The notes beneath the pieces were generated by a model that saw only the letters and a list, made by a program, of their open reading frames with translations, searched no databases and was not told the DNA's origin. Below, piece after piece: positions 45,132 through 53,959 of a DNA stretch of 64,000 bases (position 1 is the stretch's first letter; each line of letters opens with the position of its first letter). A program made the position numbers and the translations under genes. This DNA is from CAVUNY01 sp963843535 (GTDB taxonomy: Bacteria; Chloroflexota; Anaerolineae; Anaerolineales; Anaerolineaceae). The stretch covers positions 1 through 64,000 of the forward strand of contig CAWJKU010000002.1 in NCBI GenBank assembly GCA_963843535.1. The letters are read 5' to 3'.

Positions 45132-45168
45132 AGGTTAATTCCTCAATGGGTGTCTTCATACAATTTTA

Positions 45169-46278
45169 TCAAGGATTGAATAACTTGTATTCATTTCCGG
45201 TCATCTGGTAAAGAACAAACGGTAAAATATCGCAGCTATTGGAAGCTGGTACACAAAACCGGTTCTCTGTGAAAAAACTTTGCTCCAACCTCAGCTTAAA
45301 CTGACCCATCGGTAGAATCCACGAGCCATCCCAGGTAGTCAGTGCCGTTTCTTTTATTGAGCGATAGACCAGGGGCAAATTGTAATAAATTATCACTGAA
45401 GCCAATGAGGTAGGGTAACTTTTATATATATCGAAATAAGCGGTTAAAAATTTTTGGCTATTATTCCATAACTGCGGGCCAATCCAAAAAGTAGAATGGT
45501 TTTGCGCAGCCTCAATCTGGGGCCTGGAGAATGAAACCAGGAATTGAGGAACCACCGAACCACTAAAATCCGAACCGACCCGGGGTGAGTTGGCCTCGTC
45601 GAGGAAGACCTGAACGACAGCATCATCTTGTGACATTTGGGTATCACTAAAACCGGCAGCACTTTCTTTGCAAATACCATGTGTATTAAAAATTTCGCAT
45701 AGATGAGCAGAAAAGGCGATCGACTGTTCGTCGACATCGTGGGAGACCGTAATTTTCGAGTAACCCAGGTGATCTAACCAGGCGGCAGCCTGGCTTGCCA
45801 ATTGGACCATATCCGGGTAAAAGGTGATGCCGGTTTCACCCGGCGTTGATCGATAAGCAACCGGTGAAATCACTGGCTTGTTTGCGCTGTGCATGCGCTG
45901 CAAGAAAGCAGCTGTATTTTCAGCGCAGACCGGTCCTACTACCGCCACTATTTGATTATCCGCTGACAAATCAATTGCGGATTGGTCAAGTACATTCGGC
46001 AGGCATGAGGAATAATAAGGATGTAATGCGAATGGGTGACTGGATGTATTTGCGTTGATATTTTGTGAAGCTATTTCCATGCTTTGCAGAATTTCCAGGG
46101 ATACTGAACTATCCAGGCCAGCAGTAATCACGCTTAGGCCAAGAGCTACCGGTTCATTAGAGGCAATCCAAACACACCCTGCAGGATCATTGCACGCAGT
46201 TGGCTGAGATAAAACGAAGTAAATTGCAGTAAAACCGAGAAGGATCAGTGAGAAGAAAAGTGAAAACCGGCTGATCAT
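45169..46278 (-). CDS. Type 1 periplasmic-binding-protein-like protein (Leu/Ile/Val family)
   Basis: 369 residues with an N-terminal signal or anchor helix (about 5-24) and a two-lobed amino-acid/branched-chain type receptor fold: VALGLSVITAGLDSS, EIASQNINA, VVGPVCAENTAAFLQ (typical G-P-x-x-x-x), KPVISPVAYRSTP. No ABC permease or ATPase gene lies nearby, so it may be a sensor or orphan receptor. It begins 9 bp after the cNMP-binding protein gene on the same strand. Confidence 0.75.
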   Translation of the reverse strand: MISRFSLFFSLILLGFTAIYFVLSQPTACNDPAGCVWIASNEPVALGLSVITAGLDSSVSLEILQSMEIASQNINANTSSHPFALHPYYSSCLPNVLDQSAIDLSADNQIVAVVGPVCAENTAAFLQRMHSANKPVISPVAYRSTPGETGITFYPDMVQLASQAAAWLDHLGYSKITVSHDVDEQSIAFSAHLCEIFNTHGICKESAAGFSDTQMSQDDAVVQVFLDEANSPRVGSDFSGSVVPQFLVSFSRPQIEAAQNHSTFWIGPQLWNNSQKFLTAYFDIYKSYPTSLASVIIYYNLPLVYRSIKETALTTWDGSWILPMGQFKLRLEQSFFTENRFCVPASNSCDILPFVLYQMTGNEYKLFNP

Positions 46279-46286
46279 TTCAACAA

Positions 46287-46805
46287 TTACGATCCACCCT
46301 TCGTTGAATCTGGCCGCCGAGGTTGGTACAACAGGACCTCGCGAATTTTTAAATCTGCATTTCTAATTTTTTGGGATAAATCGGACGCTAAATTGAACAT
46401 CACGCGAAAACCCAATTCTGGGTATGAATTGCAGAAATTTAGCAATCGTTCTCGAGAAATTTGTAAAAGAATGGTATCCTGAGCTACGGCTTTGGCACCA
46501 GCCGAGCGAACTCCTTCATCTACCAGAGCAACTTCACCGAACGACTGCCCGCGGAGCAAGTGCGCGATGACCTCAGGCCGGGCATTCGCTCCCGGGCTGC
46601 GGGAAACCAGGCCCGGATTGATAAATATATCGACCTGGCCGCGAAAGATAAGGTACAATTCTTTTTCGTGGGAGTTTTCAGGAAAGATAATTTCACCTTC
46701 TCGAAATTGTTTTTCCTCGCAAATGCTGTCCACCATTTCTAATTGAGTGGCTGTAAGATTGTAAAACAGGTCGGTTTCTTTAAGAAAATTTGCGTATTTT
46801 GGCAT
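46287..46805 (-). CDS. Cyclic-nucleotide-binding-domain protein without DNA-binding domain
   Basis: 172 residues. One CRP-type beta-barrel (about 10-130) with the phosphate-binding cassette RGQSFGEVALVDEGVRSAGAKA, close to the F-G-E-x-A-L...R-x-A consensus. After the barrel there is a helix (NLASDLSQKIRNADLKIREVLL) but no helix-turn-helix, so it is not a transcription factor of the CRP class. The first gene of a minus-strand run; divergent from yraN. Confidence 0.83.
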   Translation of the reverse strand: MPKYANFLKETDLFYNLTATQLEMVDSICEEKQFREGEIIFPENSHEKELYLIFRGQVDIFINPGLVSRSPGANARPEVIAHLLRGQSFGEVALVDEGVRSAGAKAVAQDTILLQISRERLLNFCNSYPELGFRVMFNLASDLSQKIRNADLKIREVLLYQPRRPDSTKGGS

Positions 46806-46874
46806 CGGGGCCTCATTTAGGTTAGTTTAGCATGATTTCGATAGAAGTCAAATTGGCTTCGTTCTGGGTGAAGC

Positions 46875-47237
46875 ATGGCTTATAAGCAGCGTGTTGGCCG
46901 GTGGGGTGAAGAATTGGCGCAGACCTTCCTGGAAAAGAAGGGTCTTACTGTGGTAGCGACCAATCTCCGAACCCGTTACGGTGAGATTGACTTAATCATG
47001 AAAGATGGGCATGCAATCGTTTTTATTGAAGTGAAAACTCGCACGAATAGTAAGTACGGTATGCCTGAAGCAAGCGTCAACCAGCACAAGCAGGTGCACA
47101 TCAAACAGGCGGCGGAATATTTGATGCAGGAGCATCCGGATTGGGGAGAAAACTGGCGGATTGATGTTCTGGCAATATCGGGTCGTCCGGGAGACCTTGC
47201 GCCTGAAATTCTCTGGTTTGTAAACGCGGTCGTATGA
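46875..47237 (+). CDS. YraN family endonuclease-like protein (UPF0102)
   Basis: 120 residues. Restriction-endonuclease-like fold: GRWGEELAQTFLEKKGLTVV, TRYGEIDLIMKDG, IVFIEVKTRTN (D...E-x-K core). Function in the family is unsettled, with links to DNA uptake or repair. ATG 46875; stop overlaps miaA by ATGA, so co-translated. Confidence 0.9.
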   Translation: MAYKQRVGRWGEELAQTFLEKKGLTVVATNLRTRYGEIDLIMKDGHAIVFIEVKTRTNSKYGMPEASVNQHKQVHIKQAAEYLMQEHPDWGENWRIDVLAISGRPGDLAPEILWFVNAVV

Positions 47238-48166
47238 AACAGCCACTGGTAGTAATTGTCGGGCCAACAGCAGTTGGAAAAACAGAAATATCGATTGAAC
47301 TGGCAAAACAATTGAATGGCGAGATTGTGTCTGTTGACTCACGGTTGTTTTATCGAGGCATGGATATTGGTACGGCCAAGCCTTCGCTAGAAGATAGGTC
47401 TTCCATCCCCCACCATCTGATCGATGTGACGACGCCGGACCAACCGTGGAGCCTTGCATTATTTCAAAAAGTCGCCCGAGAAGTTATTGAGGATATTCAC
47501 CGCCGAAAATTGCTGCCATTTCTGGTCGGTGGGACCGGACAATATGTGCAGGCAGTAATCGAGGCCTGGGAAATTCCCATTCGCGCCCCGGATGAAAATT
47601 TGAGAAACATCTTGACCAGAATCGGCGCCGAGGTAGGGGCAGTAGAGTTCCACCGCCAACTTGGCTTGCTCGATCCGGAAGCTGCGGCGGTGATCGAGCC
47701 GAATAATTTGAGGCGGACAGTTCGCGCGTTCGAAGTTATCTTTCTGACCGGGCGAAAATTTTCCATTCAGCGCCGGAAAGGAATATCCCATTACCTGGTC
47801 TGTCAGATTGGCTTGCTACGACCAAGGCCCGATCTTTACCAGCGCATCGATCAACGCATCGATCAAATGATAACGATGGGATTATTGAACGAGGTCAAAA
47901 GACTTTTGGCGCAAGGTTATCCTCTTGATTGCGCAGCTTTTTCTGCGATCGGTTATCGGGAAATGATCCGGGTGGTAAAAGGTGAAATCGACCTGGCGGA
48001 AGCGGCACTGCTGATGAAACGGTTTACTCGCCAATTTGTCAGGCGGCAGGCAAACTGGTTTAAACCAACCGACAGCAATATTCGTTGGTTTGATCTGAAC
48101 CAGGCGAGTGCGTCTGAAATCGGAGACTATATCAAGAATTTCTATAAAGAAAACGGCCGCGAGTAA
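47234..48166 (+). CDS. miaA: tRNA dimethylallyltransferase
   Basis: Adds the isopentenyl group to A37 of tRNAs reading UNN codons. P-loop GPTAVGKTEISIELA, SVDSRLFYRGMDIGTAKP, PHHLIDVTTPDQ, and DCAAFSAIGYREM. 310 residues. Start overlaps yraN. The stop codon lies in the loop of the following terminator hairpin. Confidence 0.96.
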   Translation: MKQPLVVIVGPTAVGKTEISIELAKQLNGEIVSVDSRLFYRGMDIGTAKPSLEDRSSIPHHLIDVTTPDQPWSLALFQKVAREVIEDIHRRKLLPFLVGGTGQYVQAVIEAWEIPIRAPDENLRNILTRIGAEVGAVEFHRQLGLLDPEAAAVIEPNNLRRTVRAFEVIFLTGRKFSIQRRKGISHYLVCQIGLLRPRPDLYQRIDQRIDQMITMGLLNEVKRLLAQGYPLDCAAFSAIGYREMIRVVKGEIDLAEAALLMKRFTRQFVRRQANWFKPTDSNIRWFDLNQASASEIGDYIKNFYKENGRE

Positions 48167-48187
48167 AATCGCGGCCGTTTTTTTAAT
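48149..48187. terminator. Bidirectional terminator overlapping the miaA and ftsH stop codons
   Basis: Stem AACGGCCGCGA (48152-48162) / TCGCGGCCGTT (48169-48179) followed by TTTTT. The miaA TAA (48164-48166) is in the loop and the ftsH TAA (48185-48183) is in the T-run. The leftward readout ends TTTTCTTT. Confidence 0.85.
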
Positions 48188-50042
48188 TTAAGCTTGGTCT
48201 GGGCGTCCCACTCCGTTTTGTGAAAGGTGGGGGGAAGATACTCTCAAATTCTTCGCGTGAGATGGTTTCAACTTCCAACAGGCGTTGGGCAACAGCCTCT
48301 AGCTTTTCACGATATTCTTTGAGGATTTCCTTGGCATTTTGATGCGCTTCCTGAACCAAAGTCCGCACTTCCTGATCAATTTGCTCGGCGACGGCTTCAG
48401 AATAATCGCGCTGCTCAGAAATCTCGCGACCCAGGAAGATCATTTCTTCTTTTTGCCCATAAACCATGGGGCCTAGAGCTTCGCTCATCCCCAGGCGAGT
48501 CACCATAGCCCGGGCCATTTGTGTGACGCGTTCAATATCATTTGAAGCGCCTGATGTGATATCATCGAACACCAATTCTTCTGCCGCACGTCCTCCCAAC
48601 AGGCTAACCATTTCCGCCACCATTTTCTTACGGGGCATCAGGGTTTGGTCGGACTCGGGTAAGGACAGGGTATAACCGGCAGCCATACCCCGGGCAATAA
48701 TGGATACTTTCTGGACCGGGTTAGCCTCGGGCAGAACATTCATCACAACCGCATGGCCTGCCTCATGGTAAGCCACAATTCGTTTTTCTTCCGGGTTGAT
48801 CAGGCGGCTCTTACGTTCCGGACCGGCGATAACTCTTTCGATCGCTTCCTCAAATTCGGGTTGGCCAATGACTTTCTTGTCGCGGCGGGCGGCTAGAATT
48901 GCTGCTTCATTCACCAGGTTCTCAAGATCGGCTCCAACAAATCCCGGACAGGATCTTGCCAGGGTGCTGAGGTTGATATCCGGCGCTAGTGGTTTTCCTT
49001 TTACGTGAACTTTTAGGATCGCTTCGCGTCCCTTAACATCCGGTCGGTCCAGTACGACCCGCCGGTCAAAGCGTCCTGGCCGCAGTAGTGCTGGATCCAG
49101 AATATCAGGCCGGTTGGTCGCCGCCATGATGATCACATTTGTGTCAGTATCGAAACCGTCCATCTCGACCAGCATCTGGTTGAGGGTTTGTTCGCGTTCA
49201 TCATGGCTGCCGCCGAGTCCCGCCCCGCGCTGACGACCGACTGCATCAATTTCATCAACAAAAATGATGCACGGAGAATGACGCTTGGCTTGTTCAAATA
49301 AATCGCGCACCCGGCTGGCACCGACGCCCACAAACATCTCAACAAACTCAGACCCGGATATAGAGAAGAACGGCACCCCGGCTTCGCCTGAAACTGCCTT
49401 GGCCAACAACGTTTTTCCTGTACCGGGAGGGCCAACCAGCAGAACGCCTTTGGGGATGCGCGCGCCCAAAGCGATAAATTTTTGCGGCTCACGTAAAAAT
49501 TCAACCACTTCGCGCAATTCTTCTTTTGACTCATCCACCCCTGCTACATCTTCAAAAGTCACCGTAGGTTGATCACCCGTGAACATGCGCGCGCGTGATT
49601 TTCCGAAGGACAAGGCGGCATTATTGCTGCCTTGTGCCTGGCGGAAGATAAAGAAGAACGCGCCACCCAGCAGTAAGAACGGTAAAATGTAGCCTAAAGC
49701 CGTAATGATCCCTATCCATGGGCTGGGTGGTTTTATTTCAATTTTCACTTGTTCTGGTTTCAATTGAGCCGGCGTGACACCCAATTGGAGCAGTTGTTCG
49801 ACCAGTGATGTGGTAGGATCTTTGGTAGAAGATCGCTGACTGCCGTCTTTCATGACGATTCGCAGGTTGTTTTCATCCTCGACTATTTTCGCAATCGTGC
49901 CGCCTTGAATACCTGCGGAAACTTCATTAATTGTCATTACATCCTGGCTGGATCCCTGCGAGCTAAAATTATAAACAACCATGGCAATGATTGCTACAAA
50001 AAGAAGCAGGTAAATGATATAGGATTGATTTCTAGAACTCAC
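48183..50042 (-). CDS. ftsH: ATP-dependent zinc metalloprotease FtsH
   Basis: Membrane AAA+ protease. Two membrane helices (about 9-28 and 108-132) flank an outside domain. AAA module with Walker A GPPGTGKTLLAKA and Walker B IIFVDEIDAVGRQRG, SRH NRPDILDPALLRPGRFDR, then the zinc site HEAGHAVV. 619 residues. The start is GTG 50042 with GGAGG upstream. A promoter is visible about 55 bp upstream. Confidence 0.97.
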   Translation of the reverse strand: MSSRNQSYIIYLLLFVAIIAMVVYNFSSQGSSQDVMTINEVSAGIQGGTIAKIVEDENNLRIVMKDGSQRSSTKDPTTSLVEQLLQLGVTPAQLKPEQVKIEIKPPSPWIGIITALGYILPFLLLGGAFFFIFRQAQGSNNAALSFGKSRARMFTGDQPTVTFEDVAGVDESKEELREVVEFLREPQKFIALGARIPKGVLLVGPPGTGKTLLAKAVSGEAGVPFFSISGSEFVEMFVGVGASRVRDLFEQAKRHSPCIIFVDEIDAVGRQRGAGLGGSHDEREQTLNQMLVEMDGFDTDTNVIIMAATNRPDILDPALLRPGRFDRRVVLDRPDVKGREAILKVHVKGKPLAPDINLSTLARSCPGFVGADLENLVNEAAILAARRDKKVIGQPEFEEAIERVIAGPERKSRLINPEEKRIVAYHEAGHAVVMNVLPEANPVQKVSIIARGMAAGYTLSLPESDQTLMPRKKMVAEMVSLLGGRAAEELVFDDITSGASNDIERVTQMARAMVTRLGMSEALGPMVYGQKEEMIFLGREISEQRDYSEAVAEQIDQEVRTLVQEAHQNAKEILKEYREKLEAVAQRLLEVETISREEFESIFPPPFTKRSGTPRPSLN

Positions 50043-50095
50043 TCAACCTCCAATATGCTTGCGATGAGCAAGACGAACATTCTACTTGTAAATAG

Positions 50096-50104
50096 ATTAT
50101 ACCA
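50096..50104 (-). promoter_or_regulatory. Extended -10 promoter of ftsH
   Basis: Minus strand TGGTATAAT (TATAAT at 50101-50096). No clear -35, as is usual with extended -10 promoters. Predicted transcript start about 50089, leader about 47 nt. The rest of 50105-50243 shows nothing further. Confidence 0.5.
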
Positions 50105-50243
50105 ATCTCATGATAGTGAAACCAGTTATTGAATAATCTCCGGAAATAATTAAGAAAACTCTTATATTGCAAAGGATTAATGACATCAAATTGATATTGC
50201 GGGAAAAAATTATAGCATTAAAACCATTCAAATTGATGCGGGC

Positions 50244-51452
50244 TTATACTTTATCTGTCATGTGGATATTCTGAAAAACCTGGCGAATGTGAGCAACATC
50301 ATGAGTTGCCATAAACCCAGTTAACTCAAACAGCGATGTCGGTCCAAATATGGCATGACGGGCTGCTCCATTCCATCCGGTTTCGGAGAGCTGGTTTAAT
50401 AACCCGCACATTTCAGTGCGCACTTCGATAAAGGATTGTAATGCTTCCGGGCCAGATTGAGTGATGTAATTGCGTTCGTCGGCCCAGGGATCGGTCTCTA
50501 CACCAGGTAAAAACGGGACCTCATTTTGGATGATTTTCTTAATGCGGGGCAAGTTTACCTCGTGATCTACATCGCGTAAGTGGCATAAGATTTCAACTAC
50601 AGCCCACTCTTTGCTGTCCGGCTTAGATGTCCATTGATCAACCGCCATATTTTTACATATCGTATCCAAGGCAGCCGGGGTAGCTTTGAGATTCGCCAAC
50701 ACTGACTGGATCGTAGAAACCTGGGTTGGTTTGCCAGGTTGCCTCACGATCTGTGTCAACCAGGATAATGCATCTTTTAACGTGCCTTGCTGGACTGGCG
50801 CATCCAGTTTCTCCGGTAAGGTGACAGATCGAGATGTTACCAAAAATCCCGGAATCCCTACTTTTGTGGCCGGTAAAATATCGTCCTCAAGGCTGTCGCC
50901 AATCATCACAGCGGGCTGGTCCTGACAGCCTAGTAATGCCAGAATCTCGGCATAATAGGCCGGGTTGGGTTTTGAAAAGTGAAAGTCTTCGAAGGATGAA
51001 ATTAGTTTAAAAGGGGTTGACTCTGAAAATCCGGCCCATTTTAGACGATGTAAGATGGCAATTCTTGGAAATACAGGGTTAGTCGCGACAACAACATCCC
51101 AATTTGCAGAAAAAGCTTGCGACACCAGCTCAGCTGCCTCAGGACGGCGTTGGGTAAGGTATCCAAGGCCTCCGAAATCATCTGTGTAAAACCGGTATAG
51201 ATCAGATACCATGGACGACTTTTCGATGCCCAACCCCGGGTAAAATACCCGATCAAACACCTGCTCCAGGGTATATAGCGGCAGATCTTTACGAACCATC
51301 GCCTGGGTGGCAGCCAGGAGCTGCCTGGTAAATTCTTCTCTTGACCATCTAGGGAAAATCCGGCTGAGTGAATTGAAGTAAACCGGCAAGAAATCAGCTG
51401 TCTCATTTCCGAGCAGCGTATTATCCAGATCAATCAGTAATGTGAGCTTCAT
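50244..51452 (-). CDS. HAD-family hydrolase fused to a DinB-like domain
   Basis: 402 residues. Residues about 1-225 form a HAD phosphatase: nucleophile motif LLIDLDNTL (Asp8, Asp10), motif II VVVATNP, Lys in FSKPNPAYY and motif IV MIGDSLEDDI. Residues about 245-400 look like a DinB/DUF664 four-helix bundle: WTSKPDSKEWAVVEILCHLRDVDHEV with metal-ligand-type His, and FMATHDVAHIRQVFQNI. DinB proteins often act as thiol-dependent S-transferases with metals. The pairing suggests clearance of a phosphorylated or reactive metabolite; no substrate can be named. ATG overlaps the upstream Cys-rich gene (ATGA). Confidence 0.8.
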   Translation of the reverse strand: MKLTLLIDLDNTLLGNETADFLPVYFNSLSRIFPRWSREEFTRQLLAATQAMVRKDLPLYTLEQVFDRVFYPGLGIEKSSMVSDLYRFYTDDFGGLGYLTQRRPEAAELVSQAFSANWDVVVATNPVFPRIAILHRLKWAGFSESTPFKLISSFEDFHFSKPNPAYYAEILALLGCQDQPAVMIGDSLEDDILPATKVGIPGFLVTSRSVTLPEKLDAPVQQGTLKDALSWLTQIVRQPGKPTQVSTIQSVLANLKATPAALDTICKNMAVDQWTSKPDSKEWAVVEILCHLRDVDHEVNLPRIKKIIQNEVPFLPGVETDPWADERNYITQSGPEALQSFIEVRTEMCGLLNQLSETGWNGAARHAIFGPTSLFELTGFMATHDVAHIRQVFQNIHMTDKV

Positions 51453-51784
51453 TTATTATTCTCGAAGAAAAGGTCAATTTCAGGATGGCATTGCCCGCAG
51501 CCAATTTCCGGTTCTTTCACATTGAGCTGGCTTTTCACGCAGTATGCACTGACTTTTACCCGGCGTTTAATCCCGAGTAACTGTCGGCTGACCTCGCCAT
51601 GCAAGACAAGATGCGGGCAGGCATTAGCCTGAAGTATGCCTGGCACCGGGCATGTTTTGCACAAATCTGGTTTCCAGTTTTGAGGAGATGGGACATCTCC
51701 AATCAACCGGCATTCTTCTTCATTTCTCCCGCGGAAATAATTCCCGTAGAAATATTTGCACTCAAAACCTGCAGGGGTTCTCAT
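51449..51784 (-). CDS. Small cysteine-rich conserved hypothetical
   Basis: 111 residues with nine cysteines, arranged ECKYFYG, EECRL, LCKTCPVPG, ACPHL, YCVKS, GCGQCHPEID. Such spacing suggests zinc or iron-sulfur binding. No family recognised. No export signal. It ends overlapping the HAD-DinB start (ATGA), so the two are co-translated and may act together. Confidence 0.65.
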   Translation of the reverse strand: MRTPAGFECKYFYGNYFRGRNEEECRLIGDVPSPQNWKPDLCKTCPVPGILQANACPHLVLHGEVSRQLLGIKRRVKVSAYCVKSQLNVKEPEIGCGQCHPEIDLFFENNK

Positions 51785-51860
51785 GAAGAAAGATTTATCC
51801 TTTTAAGAATCTATCCCCATATCGGGGACAGATGAAGGCCATTGTCTTACCCATTAATAA

Positions 51861-52424
51861 TTAGTCGGTAACTCTGGTCACATAAGACCCGTCTCGGGTA
51901 TCCACGCGAATAGTATTACCTTCAGTGACAAAATACGGCACAGCAACTTCGGCCCCGGTTTCAACCTTTACCCGCTTGGTGACGCCTGTGGCTGTATCAC
52001 CTCTAACTGCAGCTTCAGCGTAGATAACTTTTAAATCAACGGTGGTCGGAAGCTCAATATCTATAGGTTCATTATTGAACAGGGTAAGCTTCACTTCCAT
52101 ACCTTCTTTTATAAAGCCAGCGACATCGCCAATAATATTTTGGCGAATAGCGGGTTGTTCAAAAGTCTCGGTATCCATGAAATAATACAGGTCGCCATCT
52201 CGATAAAGGTATTGAACGGTGTGATAATCTAAGCGAACATCCTGAACCCGATCACCCGATTGAAAAGTTTTCTCAAGGGTCGTGCCTGTTCGCAAATCAC
52301 GCGCTTTAATCCGGATCGTAGCATTGCCGCGGCCGGGTTTATTGTGATGGTAATCTAATACTTTGAACAAACTTCCATCGTACTCAAAAGTGACGCCCTT
52401 GCGTAAATCATTTACATCGATCAT
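51861..52424 (-). CDS. efp: Translation elongation factor P
   Basis: Relieves ribosome stalling at polyproline. Three beta-barrel domains over 187 residues; N-terminal MIDVNDLRKGVTFEYDG, C-terminal GDTATG and VDTRDGSYVTRV. The modification loop reads NKPGRGNA: Arg32 replaces the Lys found in EpmA-type EF-P. ATG 52424 is chosen over a TTG three codons upstream because the family starts here. A consensus promoter precedes it. Confidence 0.96.
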   Translation of the reverse strand: MIDVNDLRKGVTFEYDGSLFKVLDYHHNKPGRGNATIRIKARDLRTGTTLEKTFQSGDRVQDVRLDYHTVQYLYRDGDLYYFMDTETFEQPAIRQNIIGDVAGFIKEGMEVKLTLFNNEPIDIELPTTVDLKVIYAEAAVRGDTATGVTKRVKVETGAEVAVPYFVTEGNTIRVDTRDGSYVTRVTD

Positions 52425-52461
52425 ATATTCCAACCTCGCCAGTTATTAATTTAACGGACTG

Positions 52462-52490
52462 ATTATAGCGCAGGCATTGGCTCATGACAA
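52462..52490 (-). promoter_or_regulatory. efp promoter
   Basis: Minus strand -35 TTGTCA (52490-52485), 17-bp spacer, -10 TATAAT (52467-52462). Predicted start about 52455. Confidence 0.7.
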
Positions 52491-52507
52491 GGTGTGCGTA
52501 TTGTACG

Positions 52508-52544
52508 TAAATAAAACCGGCTAAAAGTACACTTTTAGCCGGTA
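52508..52544 (-). terminator. Terminator after hpf
   Basis: Perfect 11-bp stem CCGGCTAAAAG (52517-52527) / CTTTTAGCCGG (52532-52542); the minus readout continues GGTTTTATTT. It closes the long cpaB-to-hpf transcript. Confidence 0.8.
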
Positions 52545-52565
52545 AAGACTCATATACTGAAAAAC

Positions 52566-53129
52566 CTATCCAATTAATGGTTCAATTATCCCGTAAGTAC
52601 CATCTCGCCGGCGGTAGAGGACATTGATTTTGCTTGAATTCGCATTGTAAAACACAAAGAAGTGTTCCTGTCCTAACAGGTTCATTTCTTCAATCGCTTC
52701 CATTTCGTCCATCGGCGTCAGGGTGAACTGTTTTCTTCGCGCAATAACCGGGGCAGGTTCAATATCTTCGGCTGTAACCGGGGTGGGGGTGACGGCAGAA
52801 GCTGGCGTGCCATCCCCACGCCCTCGCTGGCGTTTTCCTTTAAAACGTTCAATTTGGCGTTGAATCTTTTCAAGTGAAGCATCGATGGCAGTGAAGAGAT
52901 CGTCAGCGCCTTCTTCAGAGCGAAGAGTATACCCTTTGCCGCGTAAGGTGATTTGGGCTACATGCCGGTCAGCCGCATTTCTTGCAGATTTATTAAATGC
53001 GAGATCGACGCGGGTTTCTTCTAAATCTGGGAGGAATCGATCTAGTTTAGAGACTTTTTTCGTTACATAATCGTTGATGCGGTCTGTTGACTCTATACTT
53101 CTGGTGTAAATATCAACTTTTAGCGCCAT
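52566..53129 (-). CDS. hpf: Long-form ribosome hibernation promoting factor
   Basis: Dimerises 70S ribosomes into inactive 100S particles. Residues 1-105: S30AE/YfiA fold (MALKVDIYTRSIEST, VTKKVSKLDRFLPDL, AIDASLEKIQRQIERFKGKRQ). A Pro/Thr linker (about 110-130) precedes the C-terminal dimerisation domain (FTLTPMDEMEAIEEMNLLGQEHFFVFYNAN...VLYRRRDGTYGIIEP). 187 residues. ATG 53129 with GGAGG; the longer frame from 53282 reaches into comF and is rejected. Confidence 0.96.
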   Translation of the reverse strand: MALKVDIYTRSIESTDRINDYVTKKVSKLDRFLPDLEETRVDLAFNKSARNAADRHVAQITLRGKGYTLRSEEGADDLFTAIDASLEKIQRQIERFKGKRQRGRGDGTPASAVTPTPVTAEDIEPAPVIARRKQFTLTPMDEMEAIEEMNLLGQEHFFVFYNANSSKINVLYRRRDGTYGIIEPLIG

Positions 53130-53152
53130 AGTTCCTCCGATCTGGGATTGGG

Positions 53153-53941
53153 TTAGTTCAGGGATCCACCTGAGGGATGGATGCCCTGGGAAGCAATCTG
53201 AATATCGTCCTCTAACATCGATTTTGCCAACGTCAAACAATATATTTGTTTGGCGCCACCTGCAAGCAAAGCCTGGGCGCAAGAATTGAGCGTGGCGCCG
53301 GTCGTTGTGACATCATCAATAATCAAAACTGCTTTGCCACTCACCAGCGCAGGCCTGGCGGCAAACGCTCCTCTTACATTCTCATGGCGCAATGAGGCAG
53401 ATAGTCCGACTTGGGAAACGGTCTCGCGAGCTCGATCAATCGCGCCTGGTCTGAAGGGTATATTTATGGCCCATGCGAATGGTAAGGCAAGCAGGTTTGA
53501 TTGATTATATCCCCTTTGTTTGCGACGTTTCAAGCCCAAAGGGACAGCAGTAATTAAATCGATTTTCCAGCCGGAAACAGAATACAACTCCAGGAGATGA
53601 TTTGAAAGTGATTCGGCTAATCCAATGTCGTTCCGGTATTTTAATCGGTGAATGGCTTCGCGCAACGGGCCGCTATATCGCCCCCAGCTGCGGCAGGCTG
53701 TAAACGGTCGTGAATTTACCTGACAATCCTTGCATAAAAAACCGTGCGGCTCAAATGAGCCGCACCGGGGGCAAATCCGATCTTGTAACTTAAAAACCTC
53801 ATCCTGGCATGCCTGGCACCAGCGGATCCCATTCTTTCCACACCCACCACATACCGGCGGATATAACCAGTCCACGCCGATCCAAAAGGCATGATATAAC
53901 CGGTAGCGCGTGGTCGTATTCACTGGCCTCGCACCTGTCAT
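53153..53941 (-). CDS. ComF family phosphoribosyltransferase-like protein
   Basis: 262 residues. N-terminal zinc-finger with paired cysteines (CGGCGKNGIRWCQAC, CPRCG, CKDC) then a PRTase domain with VLIIDDVTTTGAT, the PRPP loop. Homologues (ComFC) are needed for DNA uptake in naturally competent bacteria. It lies between the Tad genes and hpf, 23 bp before hpf and 18 bp after tadC, suggesting one transcript. Confidence 0.92.
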   Translation of the reverse strand: MTGARPVNTTTRYRLYHAFWIGVDWLYPPVCGGCGKNGIRWCQACQDEVFKLQDRICPRCGSFEPHGFLCKDCQVNSRPFTACRSWGRYSGPLREAIHRLKYRNDIGLAESLSNHLLELYSVSGWKIDLITAVPLGLKRRKQRGYNQSNLLALPFAWAINIPFRPGAIDRARETVSQVGLSASLRHENVRGAFAARPALVSGKAVLIIDDVTTTGATLNSCAQALLAGGAKQIYCLTLAKSMLEDDIQIASQGIHPSGGSLN

Positions 53942-53959
53942 GCGTTTCGTTAACTTCTC

